Assembly: GCA_947387485.1 (NCBI GenBank)
Contig: CANDNT010000011.1
Coordinates: 87,618 to 151,617 of the forward strand
Reading direction: 5' to 3'
DNA length: 64,000 bases
From: Aquimarina rhabdastrellae
GTDB taxonomy: Bacteria; Bacteroidota; Bacteroidia; Flavobacteriales; Flavobacteriaceae
Each line of letters starts with the position of its first letter. Position 1 is the stretch's first letter. The notes beneath the pieces were generated by a model, which was not told the DNA's origin, made no database searches, and was given only the letters and a program-made list of their open reading frames with translations. Positions 1 through 8,895 of this stretch are shown here, one piece after another. The position numbers were made by a program, and so were the translations under genes.

Positions 1-402
1 ACAAAGTATATCGGTATTCCTTGGCAAGCAGATTTTCATGAGTGTACAGTACAAGATATCAATATCACTTATGATGATTGGGTTAATATTCATTTAGACT
101 CTGTGGGAGATCCTGCTCAAGAAAAGATTGCGTACAACGTACCCTGGTGGCCTGCTCATAGACCTATAGTGGTATTTGAATCTCCTCAAGGTCCACAAGT
201 ATATTGGGCTTCTGGAATACCTGGGAATAATGCAGGGGATTTGCAAATGGTACAAGCATGGAAAGATCTTGGTTTTTTAACTACACAAGGAAGTGGTAAT
301 GATCGTGTCTTTTATCAAGTAGAACGCAATAATGAAGCTTTGGGGGAACCAGAACAGCCTGGTGATCGTATAAAAGGACATACGTTTAACGAAGAAAATT
401 AA
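1..402 (+). CDS. LodA/GoxA-like CTQ-dependent oxidase, C-terminal part
   Basis: The frame is open from base 1, so this is the 3' end of a larger gene whose start lies left of the window. The visible stretch has PWQADFHEC (Cys codon at 43-45) followed by NVPWWPAHRP (Trp codons at 145-150). This resembles the Cys and Trp regions that LodA-type amino-acid oxidases cross-link into the cysteine tryptophylquinone cofactor. LodA-family enzymes oxidatively deaminate lysine, glycine or similar substrates and release hydrogen peroxide. A LodB-like flavoprotein lies two genes downstream, the usual partner that makes the cofactor. The substrate cannot be told from this fragment. The family call is fairly secure because motif and partner agree. 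Confidence 0.75.
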   Translation, partial: TKYIGIPWQADFHECTVQDINITYDDWVNIHLDSVGDPAQEKIAYNVPWWPAHRPIVVFESPQGPQVYWASGIPGNNAGDLQMVQAWKDLGFLTTQGSGNDRVFYQVERNNEALGEPEQPGDRIKGHTFNEEN

Positions 403-408
403 ATTCTT

Positions 409-858
409 ATGAATACATCAAATATACAGGTTCCAGAAATCTTAGTGGGTAATTGGACATATCGCAGTTTTTTAAGTGATCCTGATCTTAAAACTGAGTT
501 TAATGCTCTTGAGTTTGGTAAAGGTACTATCGAAATAAAACCTGAAGCAATGCAAACGCTAAGCGGACGAATCTATGGTCCTGGATGGGAATTAAATTTA
601 AAAGGTAGTATCGCTTATGGTAATCCTTTTACGCTACAGTTTCAGGGCAAAGGTATCGTGGGTGGTGCACAATGGTTTTATAACTATCTAGGGTATTTTG
701 TTCCTAATTGGGTAGATGGTGTTGAGCAACGTCCAGCATTAGTAGGGTCTATTGTACGTGTAATTCCACATCCTACAGGTGCTAATGGTAAATCTACAGC
801 TCCTGCCGGAGTTGTCGCTCAATGGATAGCAGTAAAACAAGATGATATAGATGGATAA
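409..858 (+). CDS. Small conserved protein in LodAB-like operon
   Basis: A 149-residue protein with no signal peptide or membrane segment that I can see. It is rich in Gly and aromatic residues, with alternating hydrophobic stretches that suggest a mostly beta fold. I do not recognise a named domain. It starts 6 bases after the LodA-like stop and its end overlaps the LodB-like start by 8 bases, so the three genes are almost certainly co-translated. The position suggests an accessory or second subunit of the quinoprotein oxidase, but that is inference from context only. Confidence 0.6.
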   Translation: MNTSNIQVPEILVGNWTYRSFLSDPDLKTEFNALEFGKGTIEIKPEAMQTLSGRIYGPGWELNLKGSIAYGNPFTLQFQGKGIVGGAQWFYNYLGYFVPNWVDGVEQRPALVGSIVRVIPHPTGANGKSTAPAGVVAQWIAVKQDDIDG

Positions 859-2008
859 ATCTTCTCATACATATGATGTAGTTATTATAGGGGGAGGCAT
901 AGCTGGTTGTGCCACAGCCATTGCGTTACAAAAACTAAAACCAAGTTTACAAATCGCAATTATTGAACGCAATACGATACATTCTAGCGCAACTGTTTTT
1001 CGTATAGGAGAAACCTTGCCTCCTCAATCATCATCTTTATTAAATACTCTAGGGCTATGGGATGATTTCTTAAACTGCAACTTTATCCGCTCTTATGGTA
1101 CGGCTGCGGCTTGGGGATCTGCTACACTTAGACATAATGAATACCTATTTTCTACTGCTGGTTATGGTTGGCATCTAGATAGGGCTACTTTTGATCAATT
1201 TATGTATTTACAAGCTACTCGTAGAGGAATTACTTTTATTGAAGATACTACAATACTTAATAGTAATTATACAAATGATCAATGGCATTTACACTGTAAT
1301 CGAGAGCGTAAATTGACTGCTCGATTTGTAGTTGATGCTACGGGTAAAAAAGCAGTTTTTGCATCACAACAACACATACAAAAAATAAAAGATGATCATC
1401 TAGTTGGTATACATCGTTTTTTTAGAATAAATACTGCTACGACTCCATTAGGAAAAGGAACTTGTGTAGAAACAGATATTCATGGTTGGTGGTATAGTGC
1501 TACTCTACCTAATCAAACCTTAGTAGTTTCATACATGACCGATGCAGATATAGCTAATCGCTTTTTATATAAAAAAAGTATCTTTTTTAATACTGCGTTG
1601 GAGAATACCAAATATACTTCTCAACGAATTTCTAATGCATCTCCGTTGACTCCGATCAAATTAGTTGCTGCCCATACACAACGACTCAGTTCGTGTATTG
1701 GTAAAAATTGGTTAGCTGTAGGTGACGCTTTATCTAGTTATGATCCCATTTCTTCTTTAGGAATATATAAAGCCTTGCATTCAAGCATTTATGCTTCTTA
1801 TGCTATAATCGATCATTTTAAAGGCGACTCGATTGGTCTTCAAAAATACAAACAATTACATCAATTGCTTTTTGACAATTATTTACAGAAAAGACATGCT
1901 TATTACAAAGAAGAACAACGCTTTGTAGAAGCTCCCTTCTGGAAACGTCGACAGTTTGATCAAACAACAATTTCAAATCATAAAAAAACTCTAATTCATG
2001 AACTTTAA
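851..2008 (+). CDS. LodB-like FAD-dependent oxidoreductase (CTQ maturase)
   Basis: A 385-residue flavoprotein. Residues about 9-25 carry the Rossmann FAD motif VVIIGGGIAGCATA. A second FAD-contact region near residues 285-300 reads WLAVGDALSSYDPISSLG, typical of the tryptophan-halogenase/geranylgeranyl-reductase-like fold to which LodB belongs. LodB proteins are needed to build the cysteine tryptophylquinone cofactor in LodA. The gene overlaps both neighbours, as expected for a tightly coupled maturase. A tryptophan halogenase is less likely given the LodA-like partner upstream. Confidence 0.8.
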   Translation: MDKSSHTYDVVIIGGGIAGCATAIALQKLKPSLQIAIIERNTIHSSATVFRIGETLPPQSSSLLNTLGLWDDFLNCNFIRSYGTAAAWGSATLRHNEYLFSTAGYGWHLDRATFDQFMYLQATRRGITFIEDTTILNSNYTNDQWHLHCNRERKLTARFVVDATGKKAVFASQQHIQKIKDDHLVGIHRFFRINTATTPLGKGTCVETDIHGWWYSATLPNQTLVVSYMTDADIANRFLYKKSIFFNTALENTKYTSQRISNASPLTPIKLVAAHTQRLSSCIGKNWLAVGDALSSYDPISSLGIYKALHSSIYASYAIIDHFKGDSIGLQKYKQLHQLLFDNYLQKRHAYYKEEQRFVEAPFWKRRQFDQTTISNHKKTLIHEL

Positions 2009-3626
2009 ATTACATTATATACTCGCTGCTTTTCTATTATTAAATGTAGCTTGTAAAAAGACTCCTAAAGAAATAGCACAAAACAATGATGATGCTACTT
2101 ATATAGAAATTCCTGCTCCTATTCGCATTTCTCCAGATATTCCTGTTGATGTGAATCCCGAATTACAAAAGAGTTTAAAAAAAGAAAACAATATTTTTGA
2201 GCTCAATCAAGAGTTTAATAAATATAGCTGGGAAGCTTTTCTTGCTATTAATTGGCCTACTGATGATCAAGGTAATCCTAAAAAGTATTTTTATGATAAA
2301 GGAATTCCTGCTTGGCAACAATGGAAAGAAGCTTTTCAAGTGTACCGAAAAAACGGAGAAGCACCTACTCCATGGGGCAGTACTCCTAGTTTATCTGATC
2401 AAGATTTCCCTAAAAATATAACAAACACTCAACGCGTAATAATACGAAACACTACACCTACTCATCCTGCTACTGTAGCAGATGAGGTTGATCAAGCTTT
2501 TGCTGGTAAGCTATTTGATCAATGGGGTAATGTCGTTGTTTATGAAGCTTTAATGAATAAACCTGAATTTGATTATATCGTTGAGAATGAATTGTACAAT
2601 ATCAACGGACAAATTGCTTATTACCAAAAAAATAAAAATACTGATGATGGGAATGTCAATTTCCCAAAAGGAGATTATGCTTCTAATACATTAGGTGCTA
2701 TTGAGATAAAATTTGCATGGCGCGTTTTTCCAGAAAATTACCCTCATAAAGATCGTTATTATATAGAAGAGGGATATGTACAGGATAAAGATGGTAACTG
2801 GAAACTAACTGAATTAGGTATGATTGGTTTTCATATCAGTCAAAAAACGCCAACAGGAAAGCAATGGGTATGGTCTACTTTTGAACATATTGATAATCTA
2901 GATCAAAATATCATTACCAAAGAAGTTACTAAAGATGGTAAAAAAGCAACAGAAGTGACTGTAATTCACCCTACACTTACTGATCCTAATTGTGCGATTT
3001 GTCCGGTAAATGTAGATGTTTCTAACAATAACACCACATATACTCATCACAAAGGTGAACATGGTAACTATTGGACTATTTCTGGGGATTTAACCGATAA
3101 GTATTTTACCAATACCGATGTCATGAAAACTCAGGCTAAACGCATGGTTGATATTCCTATACGTGTACAACAGCTCAATACGCAAATGCAAGCTTATTTT
3201 AAAAAACATAATAGTGTTTGGCAATATTACCAGTTAATTGATACACAGTATCCGTTACATCAAAATGTCAAACCTGCCTCGCATCAAGAAGCGTCTTATC
3301 ATTTACCGCAATCTGTACATAATAAATCTGGTGGACAACCTAATATTACTTTACTTACTAATATCACTATGGAAACTTTTTTTCAGGACGGTAATCAAAA
3401 TGCATCTAACTTAATGGAAGATAATCCAGTAAGTGATCTTACCATTTTTGGTACAGAGAGTTGTATTGGTTGTCATTCTAGTGCTAGCGCTTATCAAAAA
3501 TATTCTTTTGATCCTAATTCAAACAATTACAAACTCATATCTGGTGACCAACTTTCTGGAGATTTTAGTTGGCTATTAGGTAGAGCTTCATGGAAAGATA
3601 ATAAACCATTGACCAATTTAAATTAA
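1998..3626 (+). CDS. Cytochrome c-type lipoprotein
   Basis: A 542-residue exported lipoprotein. The N-terminus is a lipoprotein signal peptide ending in LLNVAC, so the mature protein should be anchored at Cys19. One haem c motif, CIGCH, lies near residue 489; other Cys occur as NCAIC near residue 332. The start overlaps the LodB-like gene by 11 bases, so it belongs to the oxidase operon. A membrane-anchored haem protein could take electrons from the oxidase or its product, but no partner is shown. The rest of the protein matches no domain I know. Confidence 0.65.
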   Translation: MNFKLHYILAAFLLLNVACKKTPKEIAQNNDDATYIEIPAPIRISPDIPVDVNPELQKSLKKENNIFELNQEFNKYSWEAFLAINWPTDDQGNPKKYFYDKGIPAWQQWKEAFQVYRKNGEAPTPWGSTPSLSDQDFPKNITNTQRVIIRNTTPTHPATVADEVDQAFAGKLFDQWGNVVVYEALMNKPEFDYIVENELYNINGQIAYYQKNKNTDDGNVNFPKGDYASNTLGAIEIKFAWRVFPENYPHKDRYYIEEGYVQDKDGNWKLTELGMIGFHISQKTPTGKQWVWSTFEHIDNLDQNIITKEVTKDGKKATEVTVIHPTLTDPNCAICPVNVDVSNNNTTYTHHKGEHGNYWTISGDLTDKYFTNTDVMKTQAKRMVDIPIRVQQLNTQMQAYFKKHNSVWQYYQLIDTQYPLHQNVKPASHQEASYHLPQSVHNKSGGQPNITLLTNITMETFFQDGNQNASNLMEDNPVSDLTIFGTESCIGCHSSASAYQKYSFDPNSNNYKLISGDQLSGDFSWLLGRASWKDNKPLTNLN

Positions 3627-3636
3627 TACCACAATA

Positions 3637-3676
3637 CCTACTTGAGCTTAGTTTCAAGTAGGTTCTCTTTTCTTTT
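3637..3676 (+). terminator. Rho-independent terminator after LodAB-like operon
   Basis: CCTACTTGA (3637-3645) pairs with TCAAGTAGG (3654-3662) around an 8-base loop, followed at once by a T-rich run (TTCTCTTTTCTTTT). It sits 10 bases after the stop of the cytochrome gene. It also argues against any start for the next gene inside the hairpin. Confidence 0.75.
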
Positions 3677-3692
3677 AACGCAACACTACATT

Positions 3693-4112
3693 ATGAAAAC
3701 ATCTTGCTCTTGCCATAATTCGTCAAAACCTACACTAAAAAATAAAGGTTTAAGTGGTCTTAATATCATTTCTGCTATCGTATTCTTTTTATTTCCTAAA
3801 TGTCCGATATGTTGGGCTGCTTATGCTTCTTTTTTTAGCTTTATAGGCTTGGATACACTGTCTTATAATCCTAGTTGGAAGTATGCATTATTTGCTATTT
3901 TTTCTATCGGTAGTCTTTTCCTATTGTGGAAACATTACAAACAACGTGCATGGATCAATATCATCGTTTATAGTAGTGGGTTAGCTATTTTTGCTATTAC
4001 TTACCTTTTAAATACTTCTCAAAATTGGTGGTTGTATATCGTTGTTATTTTAATGTTATTGAGTAATCTATATTGGAATGCAAAATCTTTAAAATTATGG
4101 AGTCGTTTATGA
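3693..4112 (+). CDS. MerC-like small membrane protein with Cys motifs
   Basis: A 139-residue protein from the ATG at 3693; a TTG further up at 3642 lies inside the terminator hairpin and is not credible. The N-terminus has a Cys-rich stretch (TSCSCH), then four predicted membrane helices. The first ends in KCPICWAAY, a CPxC motif resembling the metal-binding Cys pair of MerC-type transporters. Function is unknown; metal or thiol binding is inferred from the Cys pairs. It is separated from the upstream operon by a terminator and converges with the next gene. Confidence 0.5.
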   Translation: MKTSCSCHNSSKPTLKNKGLSGLNIISAIVFFLFPKCPICWAAYASFFSFIGLDTLSYNPSWKYALFAIFSIGSLFLLWKHYKQRAWINIIVYSSGLAIFAITYLLNTSQNWWLYIVVILMLLSNLYWNAKSLKLWSRL

Positions 4113-4125
4113 TTATAAAATAGGT

Positions 4126-4512
4126 TTATTCATCTTCTTTTAATCTCCATGGTGGATTCAGTCTATTTTCTCCTGCATAATATAAAATAAGCTTGTTATC
4201 GTCTTTATCTCTTAGTCTAGCTTCTCTCCAAAGCCATCTTTTATCATTTGGCATTTCGTCAAAAACAACTCCCTGATCTATTAATTCTTCTACTTTTTTA
4301 TCTAAATCTTCACACTCAAAATATACAGTTATTCCTTCTCCATTAGAGAGTTCTTCAACTTCATGGATAGAAAACGTTGCTCCTCCATCTAAACATTCAA
4401 ATCGAGCATAATGTGGTAATGCTTTGATAATTAATTTTAGTCCCAATTTTTTATAAAAATGAATTGCCTTTTCTACATTTAATGATGGAACAGTTATTTG
4501 ATTTAAATTCAT
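4126..4512 (-). CDS. VOC (glyoxalase/bleomycin resistance) family protein
   Basis: A 128-residue protein with the two-half VOC fold. The first half, NQITVPSLNVEKAIHFYKKLG, is the classic beta-alpha start of the family; the second half carries EARLRDKDDNKLILYY. VOC members are metal-dependent lyases, dioxygenases or binding proteins. Several metal-ligand positions look occupied (His, Glu), but the substrate cannot be inferred. It is the last gene of a short reverse-strand run and lies 17 bases after the next gene. Confidence 0.8.
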   Translation of the reverse strand: MNLNQITVPSLNVEKAIHFYKKLGLKLIIKALPHYARFECLDGGATFSIHEVEELSNGEGITVYFECEDLDKKVEELIDQGVVFDEMPNDKRWLWREARLRDKDDNKLILYYAGENRLNPPWRLKEDE

Positions 4513-4529
4513 AAATATGAGTTATTATA

Positions 4530-5297
4530 CTATTTAATTAATGTAGCGTTTTGTGATAAAATCTCTTTACCACTTTTATATACTATTAGATTAGCTGGCG
4601 GTGTATCACTTGTACCAAGTACATTGATATAACACTCATAATTGTATTTTCCATTTTTAAATACATACTTATGGTTTCCTCCTGATCCTTCTGGAACAAA
4701 AGTCCCATTATATAATATCAAAGAGGGTTTATCAGTCATTTTTGAGGTAATAGGCCATGAAGCATATCGATACTTACGATCTTTCAACTCATCAATCCTA
4801 ACTCTAAATTTTGATGTTTCTAGAATCAAAACAGGTCTTTCAAAATTTTTTAATGTTTTATATACGCCTTCTTTATCTTGAGTTATTAATTTGTCTTCTA
4901 TGTCTACTTCTACTTTTGTTTGATAATTCAACGCGATTAAGATTCCATCATAATCTAGCCATAGTTCTCCGTTATTAAACATTATTCCTCTCCATCCCAC
5001 AGTCGACCAATCAGCATTTAAATCAGAATTGATAATTTTATTTTCTAAATCACTATCAAATAATTGCTTATAATTCTTAATAAAATCTTTTTCATCTTTA
5101 ATTGCTGCAATTGGATATTTTCGCCTTAATGGATAGGTAACATTTTTGGCTATAGCATCAATATCTTTATTTTTAAAATTCTGAATAAAAGTCGTGACGT
5201 GTTCTTTTTGATTTGCATTTAATTCTTGAGCTTCAGTTACTTTTATATTACATACTAGTATCAGAATACAGAGTACAACTTTGATGTTTAAATACAT
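4530..5297 (-). CDS. Exported protein of unknown function
   Basis: A 255-residue protein with a Sec signal peptide (about residues 1-24, ending TEAQ). The first hundred mature residues, beginning NANQKEHVTTFIQNFKNKD, resemble an NTF2-like alpha-beta cone used in many secreted Bacteroidota proteins, but this is only a hint. The rest shows alternating beta segments and no known motif. It lies in a run of small reverse-strand genes with separate spacing. Confidence 0.55.
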   Translation of the reverse strand: MYLNIKVVLCILILVCNIKVTEAQELNANQKEHVTTFIQNFKNKDIDAIAKNVTYPLRRKYPIAAIKDEKDFIKNYKQLFDSDLENKIINSDLNADWSTVGWRGIMFNNGELWLDYDGILIALNYQTKVEVDIEDKLITQDKEGVYKTLKNFERPVLILETSKFRVRIDELKDRKYRYASWPITSKMTDKPSLILYNGTFVPEGSGGNHKYVFKNGKYNYECYINVLGTSDTPPANLIVYKSGKEILSQNATLIK

Positions 5298-5405
5298 ATT
5301 TGTTTTGTTAGTTCTTTTATTCTTTTAAAGTCAAATATCGAGTTTTTAACTTATATCTTTTAATTAAAACAAAAGCCATGCCTATCTACATACTTCAATA
5401 CAGCT

Positions 5406-5966
5406 CTATCTGAGATATATCGTCTTAAAATATTCACAAACAATAATCATATGCTCATCAAATTTATCTCCATAAGGTTCCATTTCTCTTTTATAATACG
5501 CCTCATGTACTCTTTTCCAATAAGCAAGAGATTTATCTCCTTCTCCTTCTGTTCTAGCAAAGTCAGCAGTGATTTTATTATAAGGTACTTGTTCTACTCT
5601 TGTTGTTTCGATAATAGCTTTGGCGTTACCATCCCAATCGGTTATTACATATTGATCTCCTATTCTAGGTAATGGCTCTTGATGTTTTTCATACCACCAT
5701 AAAGAACTGGCTGTCGCCTGTTTTATACCCTCAACAACTAATGTAGCACACTCATCTGCATCCTTTTTATTATCACAGAAATAGAAAGATAATGGTATTT
5801 CTTTAATTTTATTATCAGGTGTTTTTTCTAGAAAATCATTCCATAATTTTTCTACTGACTTATAGTTTTTCTTAACTGTTTCCATATGTTTATCGTTACC
5901 AGATGTACAACTAGTAAATCCGCATATAACTATAAAAATGATTAGTTTCTTTAAGTATTCTTTCAT
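5406..5966 (-). CDS. ASCH-domain lipoprotein
   Basis: A 186-residue protein. The N-terminus is a lipoprotein signal peptide with the lipobox-like GFTSC. The remainder is an ASCH domain, a beta-barrel related to PUA: GIKQATAS has the Lys and Thr of the KxxT motif, followed by IGDQYVITDWDGNAKAIIE, then FARTEGEGDKSLAYWKRVH. ASCH proteins such as YqfB hydrolyse modified nucleosides or bind RNA in the cytosol. An exported form is odd: either the N-terminus is a membrane anchor or the substrate is outside. The domain call is firm, the role unknown. Confidence 0.75.
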   Translation of the reverse strand: MKEYLKKLIIFIVICGFTSCTSGNDKHMETVKKNYKSVEKLWNDFLEKTPDNKIKEIPLSFYFCDNKKDADECATLVVEGIKQATASSLWWYEKHQEPLPRIGDQYVITDWDGNAKAIIETTRVEQVPYNKITADFARTEGEGDKSLAYWKRVHEAYYKREMEPYGDKFDEHMIIVCEYFKTIYLR

Positions 5967-6050
5967 GAGTAAAATTTAATTGTATTACTACGTACTCTAA
6001 TTAAATTAATTGTTACCCAGTTTTTTGATTTTAGATAATGCCCTAATTTA

Positions 6051-6464
6051 TTATTCCCTTTTCATTTCTAATTTCATTCCTGGAATAATGAAATATGTTT
6101 TTCCTTTTACCCTTTTAAAAAGAATATGCATTAATGTATACTCATCTTCTGGAGTTCCTATTTTTATTTGATTCTGCTCTACCTTCCAATTTTTATCATT
6201 TAGAAAGACCAATTCTTTCATAAAAAATGGTTGATCATATGGAAACTTGATATAAAACTTTCCATTTTCTCTAAAATCAAACTCAGATTTAAGAAAGCCT
6301 TTTTTTAATTCTTTTAGAACATTTTCGTCTTTTGATTTTGTGTTACCAAAATCAATTACTAAATCTTCTGTTATCCACTTACCTACTACTTCTCTCTTTT
6401 CTAAACTTTGCCCAAAACTCATAATGCACATTCCAAGCATTATCAATATCAAAACTGCTCTCAT
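6051..6464 (-). CDS. Exported lipocalin-like hypothetical protein
   Basis: A 137-residue protein with a Sec signal peptide (residues about 1-19, ending SFGQ). The mature start EKREVVGKWITEDLVIDFG and the following beta-rich pattern resemble the single-domain lipocalin-like proteins common in flavobacteria, in which a GKW motif opens the barrel. No catalytic motif is seen. Its start lies 12 bases after the DinB-like gene stop, so the two are probably co-transcribed. Confidence 0.55.
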   Translation of the reverse strand: MRAVLILIMLGMCIMSFGQSLEKREVVGKWITEDLVIDFGNTKSKDENVLKELKKGFLKSEFDFRENGKFYIKFPYDQPFFMKELVFLNDKNWKVEQNQIKIGTPEDEYTLMHILFKRVKGKTYFIIPGMKLEMKRE

Positions 6465-6476
6465 TTGCTTTATTAT

Positions 6477-6974
6477 TTATTCTTTAGATAATTCTTTTTT
6501 AAACTTTTCTATTTGTCTTTGATGTCGTAATATATGCATAATTGCATGCTGCATTAGTTGTTCAACATCATATATTTGTCCCCATCTTACATATATTTTT
6601 TTAGATATATCATAGGTTACAAGTGCTATATCAGGATATTCAATAAATAATTGCTCTGTAAAATCGAACATATCATCCAAAGCCGATTTATAGGCTTTAA
6701 CTGTAGTTAACCTCTTTTTTTCTTGATACACTATATCTTCTCCTAACCATTTTCTTATTTCAATTACATAAGTATATCCACTTTGAACAATATGCGTAAG
6801 AATTGTTTGTATAGACCTACAATCTTCATCATTTGTTTTTGTATCTATACTATTAATTAACTCTTGTTGGGATAGCCCTTCTATTGTATTTTTAAGCTCG
6901 TTTAATGATTTTTTATAGATATCTAGCAATGCTCCTATAACTCCATTCTCTCTATACATAATTGATGAATTCAT
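6477..6974 (-). CDS. DinB-family protein
   Basis: A 165-residue protein with the four-helix DinB/YfiT fold. The three metal-binding His positions appear present: one in ILTHIVQSGY (about residue 67) and two in MQHAIMHILRHQRQIE (about residues 142-152). Family members are often thiol-dependent S-transferases or metal-dependent hydrolases; many are uncharacterised. No link to the DNA-damage function in the name should be assumed. It is transcribed together with the small exported protein downstream. Confidence 0.8.
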   Translation of the reverse strand: MNSSIMYRENGVIGALLDIYKKSLNELKNTIEGLSQQELINSIDTKTNDEDCRSIQTILTHIVQSGYTYVIEIRKWLGEDIVYQEKKRLTTVKAYKSALDDMFDFTEQLFIEYPDIALVTYDISKKIYVRWGQIYDVEQLMQHAIMHILRHQRQIEKFKKELSKE

Positions 6975-7073
6975 GCTGTTTTATGTCTTATTTAGTATTA
7001 TCTCCAATTATACGTATGGTAATAGGCATAAGTGTTACCTTAATTAATACTTTTTGACTTACAGATTGTATGC

Positions 7074-7625
7074 TTAACTATTAAATAATTTACTTTTTTT
7101 AATAGGTATTCCTTTATTAATCTTTGAAACTGCAAAAATGGAAGGTACGTCTGTTGTCCATTTTTTTAATTTGATTATTATCAAGTTTATTTCTATTCTC
7201 AATATTATCCCTAATATTATACAAACAAAAAATGGTATTTGACTTGTAGCGTTAAGAGTTAAATCAATTAAAAACCATAATAGTGAAATCGTCCAAAACT
7301 TAGCTAATATTGAATGTGTAGCAATTGTCTTTTTGAACTTAATGTAACTAATAACATAAGACATTAACTCTAATCCGATTACACTTCCTATCCAAAGCAT
7401 ATGTGCTAATACAAAATCAATTCTTAAATAGAAAACTGAAACGATAATCACAATCCAAAAAAATTGATCTACATTTGAATCCCATACACGAAGCTTCTCT
7501 GTCGAAATATTCATTCTTCTGGCTATAATTCCGTCAAAAATATCTGTAATTAATCCTAAAGACATTAATATTACAATCCATATTGGATAATTTTCAATTT
7601 TATAGATTGCTAATATTCCTATCAA
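7074..7625 (-). CDS. CDP-alcohol phosphatidyltransferase family membrane protein
   Basis: A 183-residue membrane protein if the TTG at 7625 is used. It has the CDP-alcohol signature TDIFDGIIAR...WDSNVD (about residues 27-55) in which the usual Gly of AR(x)8G is Leu. The four Asp ligands remain. The family transfers a phosphoalcohol from CDP-alcohol in phospholipid synthesis. The frame stays open upstream to 7679 and reads a family-like start (RSIPFLLVYNRIIFG) but has no ATG, GTG or TTG before a TAG at 7680-7682. Either the start was damaged or an unusual start is used. The substrate cannot be inferred. Confidence 0.65.
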   Translation of the reverse strand: MIGILAIYKIENYPIWIVILMSLGLITDIFDGIIARRMNISTEKLRVWDSNVDQFFWIVIIVSVFYLRIDFVLAHMLWIGSVIGLELMSYVISYIKFKKTIATHSILAKFWTISLLWFLIDLTLNATSQIPFFVCIILGIILRIEINLIIIKLKKWTTDVPSIFAVSKINKGIPIKKSKLFNS

Positions 7626-7709
7626 TATTCCAAATATTATTCTGTTATAAACAAGTAAAAAAGGTATGCTTCGCGTTTTCTATTATGAGGTTTTATAAAC
7701 TATAATTAC

Positions 7710-8797
7710 TTATTCACGATTATATTCGTGTATTCCAGCAATAACACCCAAAGCCATAAATACTTCATCTTGATTCGTTTTTTTATTCCAACCTTTATTT
7801 GCTAATTCAGCTCTAACTTCACTTTCCAATTTTCCCATTTCAAAAAGATAAATTGTGTATTCAAGCACTTTTTCTGGAACTTTTTTACGATGTAATTCAT
7901 CACTATTCCTACTACTCTAGCTTGTGCTATCAAAAAAGAAAAAACAGTTTGAAATACCCAACTCAATGATAGTCCAATCCATCCCAAATTTGTTTCTTTT
8001 ATTTCTAATCCGTTCTCTAGACTTAATAGTATAAAATCAAAAAAAACTAATCCAGAAATATTACTCTCTAGTATCACTATTAAGTATTGAGAAAATAGAT
8101 TAGCCATCAGCATTACTAATATCATTCCTCCAAGAATATAGTTAATTGATTTAAGGTTAGTATAATTGGTTTTCTTTATAAGTTGACCAAAAAGATATCC
8201 CATACCTATACCTATTCCCAACTCATAAATTCCAATTATATACAGGAACTTCATTGTTATATAGCCAATTAGTATACCAAATACAATTGAAATTATTACT
8301 CCTCCAATAACTGTCTTTGTTATATCGGGCTTTTTATATTCTTTTGGTCTTGGTAAAGCTAAAGGAATCTCATAATCTGACCAACTACGATTTTTCTCCA
8401 ACTCTTCTGCTAATTTGCCAAGTTCATCACTTTCTTTATATTCTTCAGCTAGTTTCTTAAATAATGTAATAAATAACCCCGTTCTTAAAGAGTTCTTCCC
8501 AAAGTCAAAGAAATTACCTTCAAGTGTTTTACTATGAACTTCTATTCTCCCAGATGCTTTTTGTCTAACTGTAATTTTTTCTGTTAGCTTATTTACATCA
8601 CCTTTTCTTTTGGCTTCTATACTATTTTTAGAAATAAAAACAATTGGCCATTCTAATTCTTCAAAAACTTTTTTTGCCAAGGGAATAACCTGGCTAGCTG
8701 CTATTTCTATTTTAAATGATTCAGAGAATTCTGGTTTGTATTTAAAACTATATTGTCTTTTTATAGTTGACTGGAGATTTTCATATTTTATATGCAT
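7710..8797 (-). CDS. Multi-pass membrane protein, frameshifted near its C-terminus
   Basis: I start it at the ATG at 8797, because a longer frame to 8854 would begin inside the terminator hairpin of the neighbouring gene. The first 160 residues are soluble (FKIEIAASQVIPLAKKVF onward), followed by four or five membrane helices. The frame ends at 7802, but another frame continues sensibly from about 7905 to a TAA at 7710 (VPEKVLEYTIYLFEMGKLES onward, ending HEYNRE). One missing base near 7905-7910 explains this. It may be a pseudogene or a sequencing slip. No family recognised. Confidence 0.55.
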
Positions 8798-8835
8798 TGT
8801 TTGATTTGATTGTGAATTATTGGATAAATATTTTA

Positions 8836-8870
8836 AAATAAAAGCGAAACTCAATATATCGAATTTCGCC
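8836..8870 (-). terminator. Likely terminator of the S74-like tail protein gene
   Basis: On the minus strand GCGAAA and TTTCGC (8844-8849 and 8864-8869) form a short stem, followed by TTTTATTTT. It lies about 25 bases after the stop of the gene ending at 8896. The stem is only six base pairs, so the call is moderate. Confidence 0.45.
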
Positions 8871-8895
8871 TACACTATTTTTTAGTTTATCAAAA

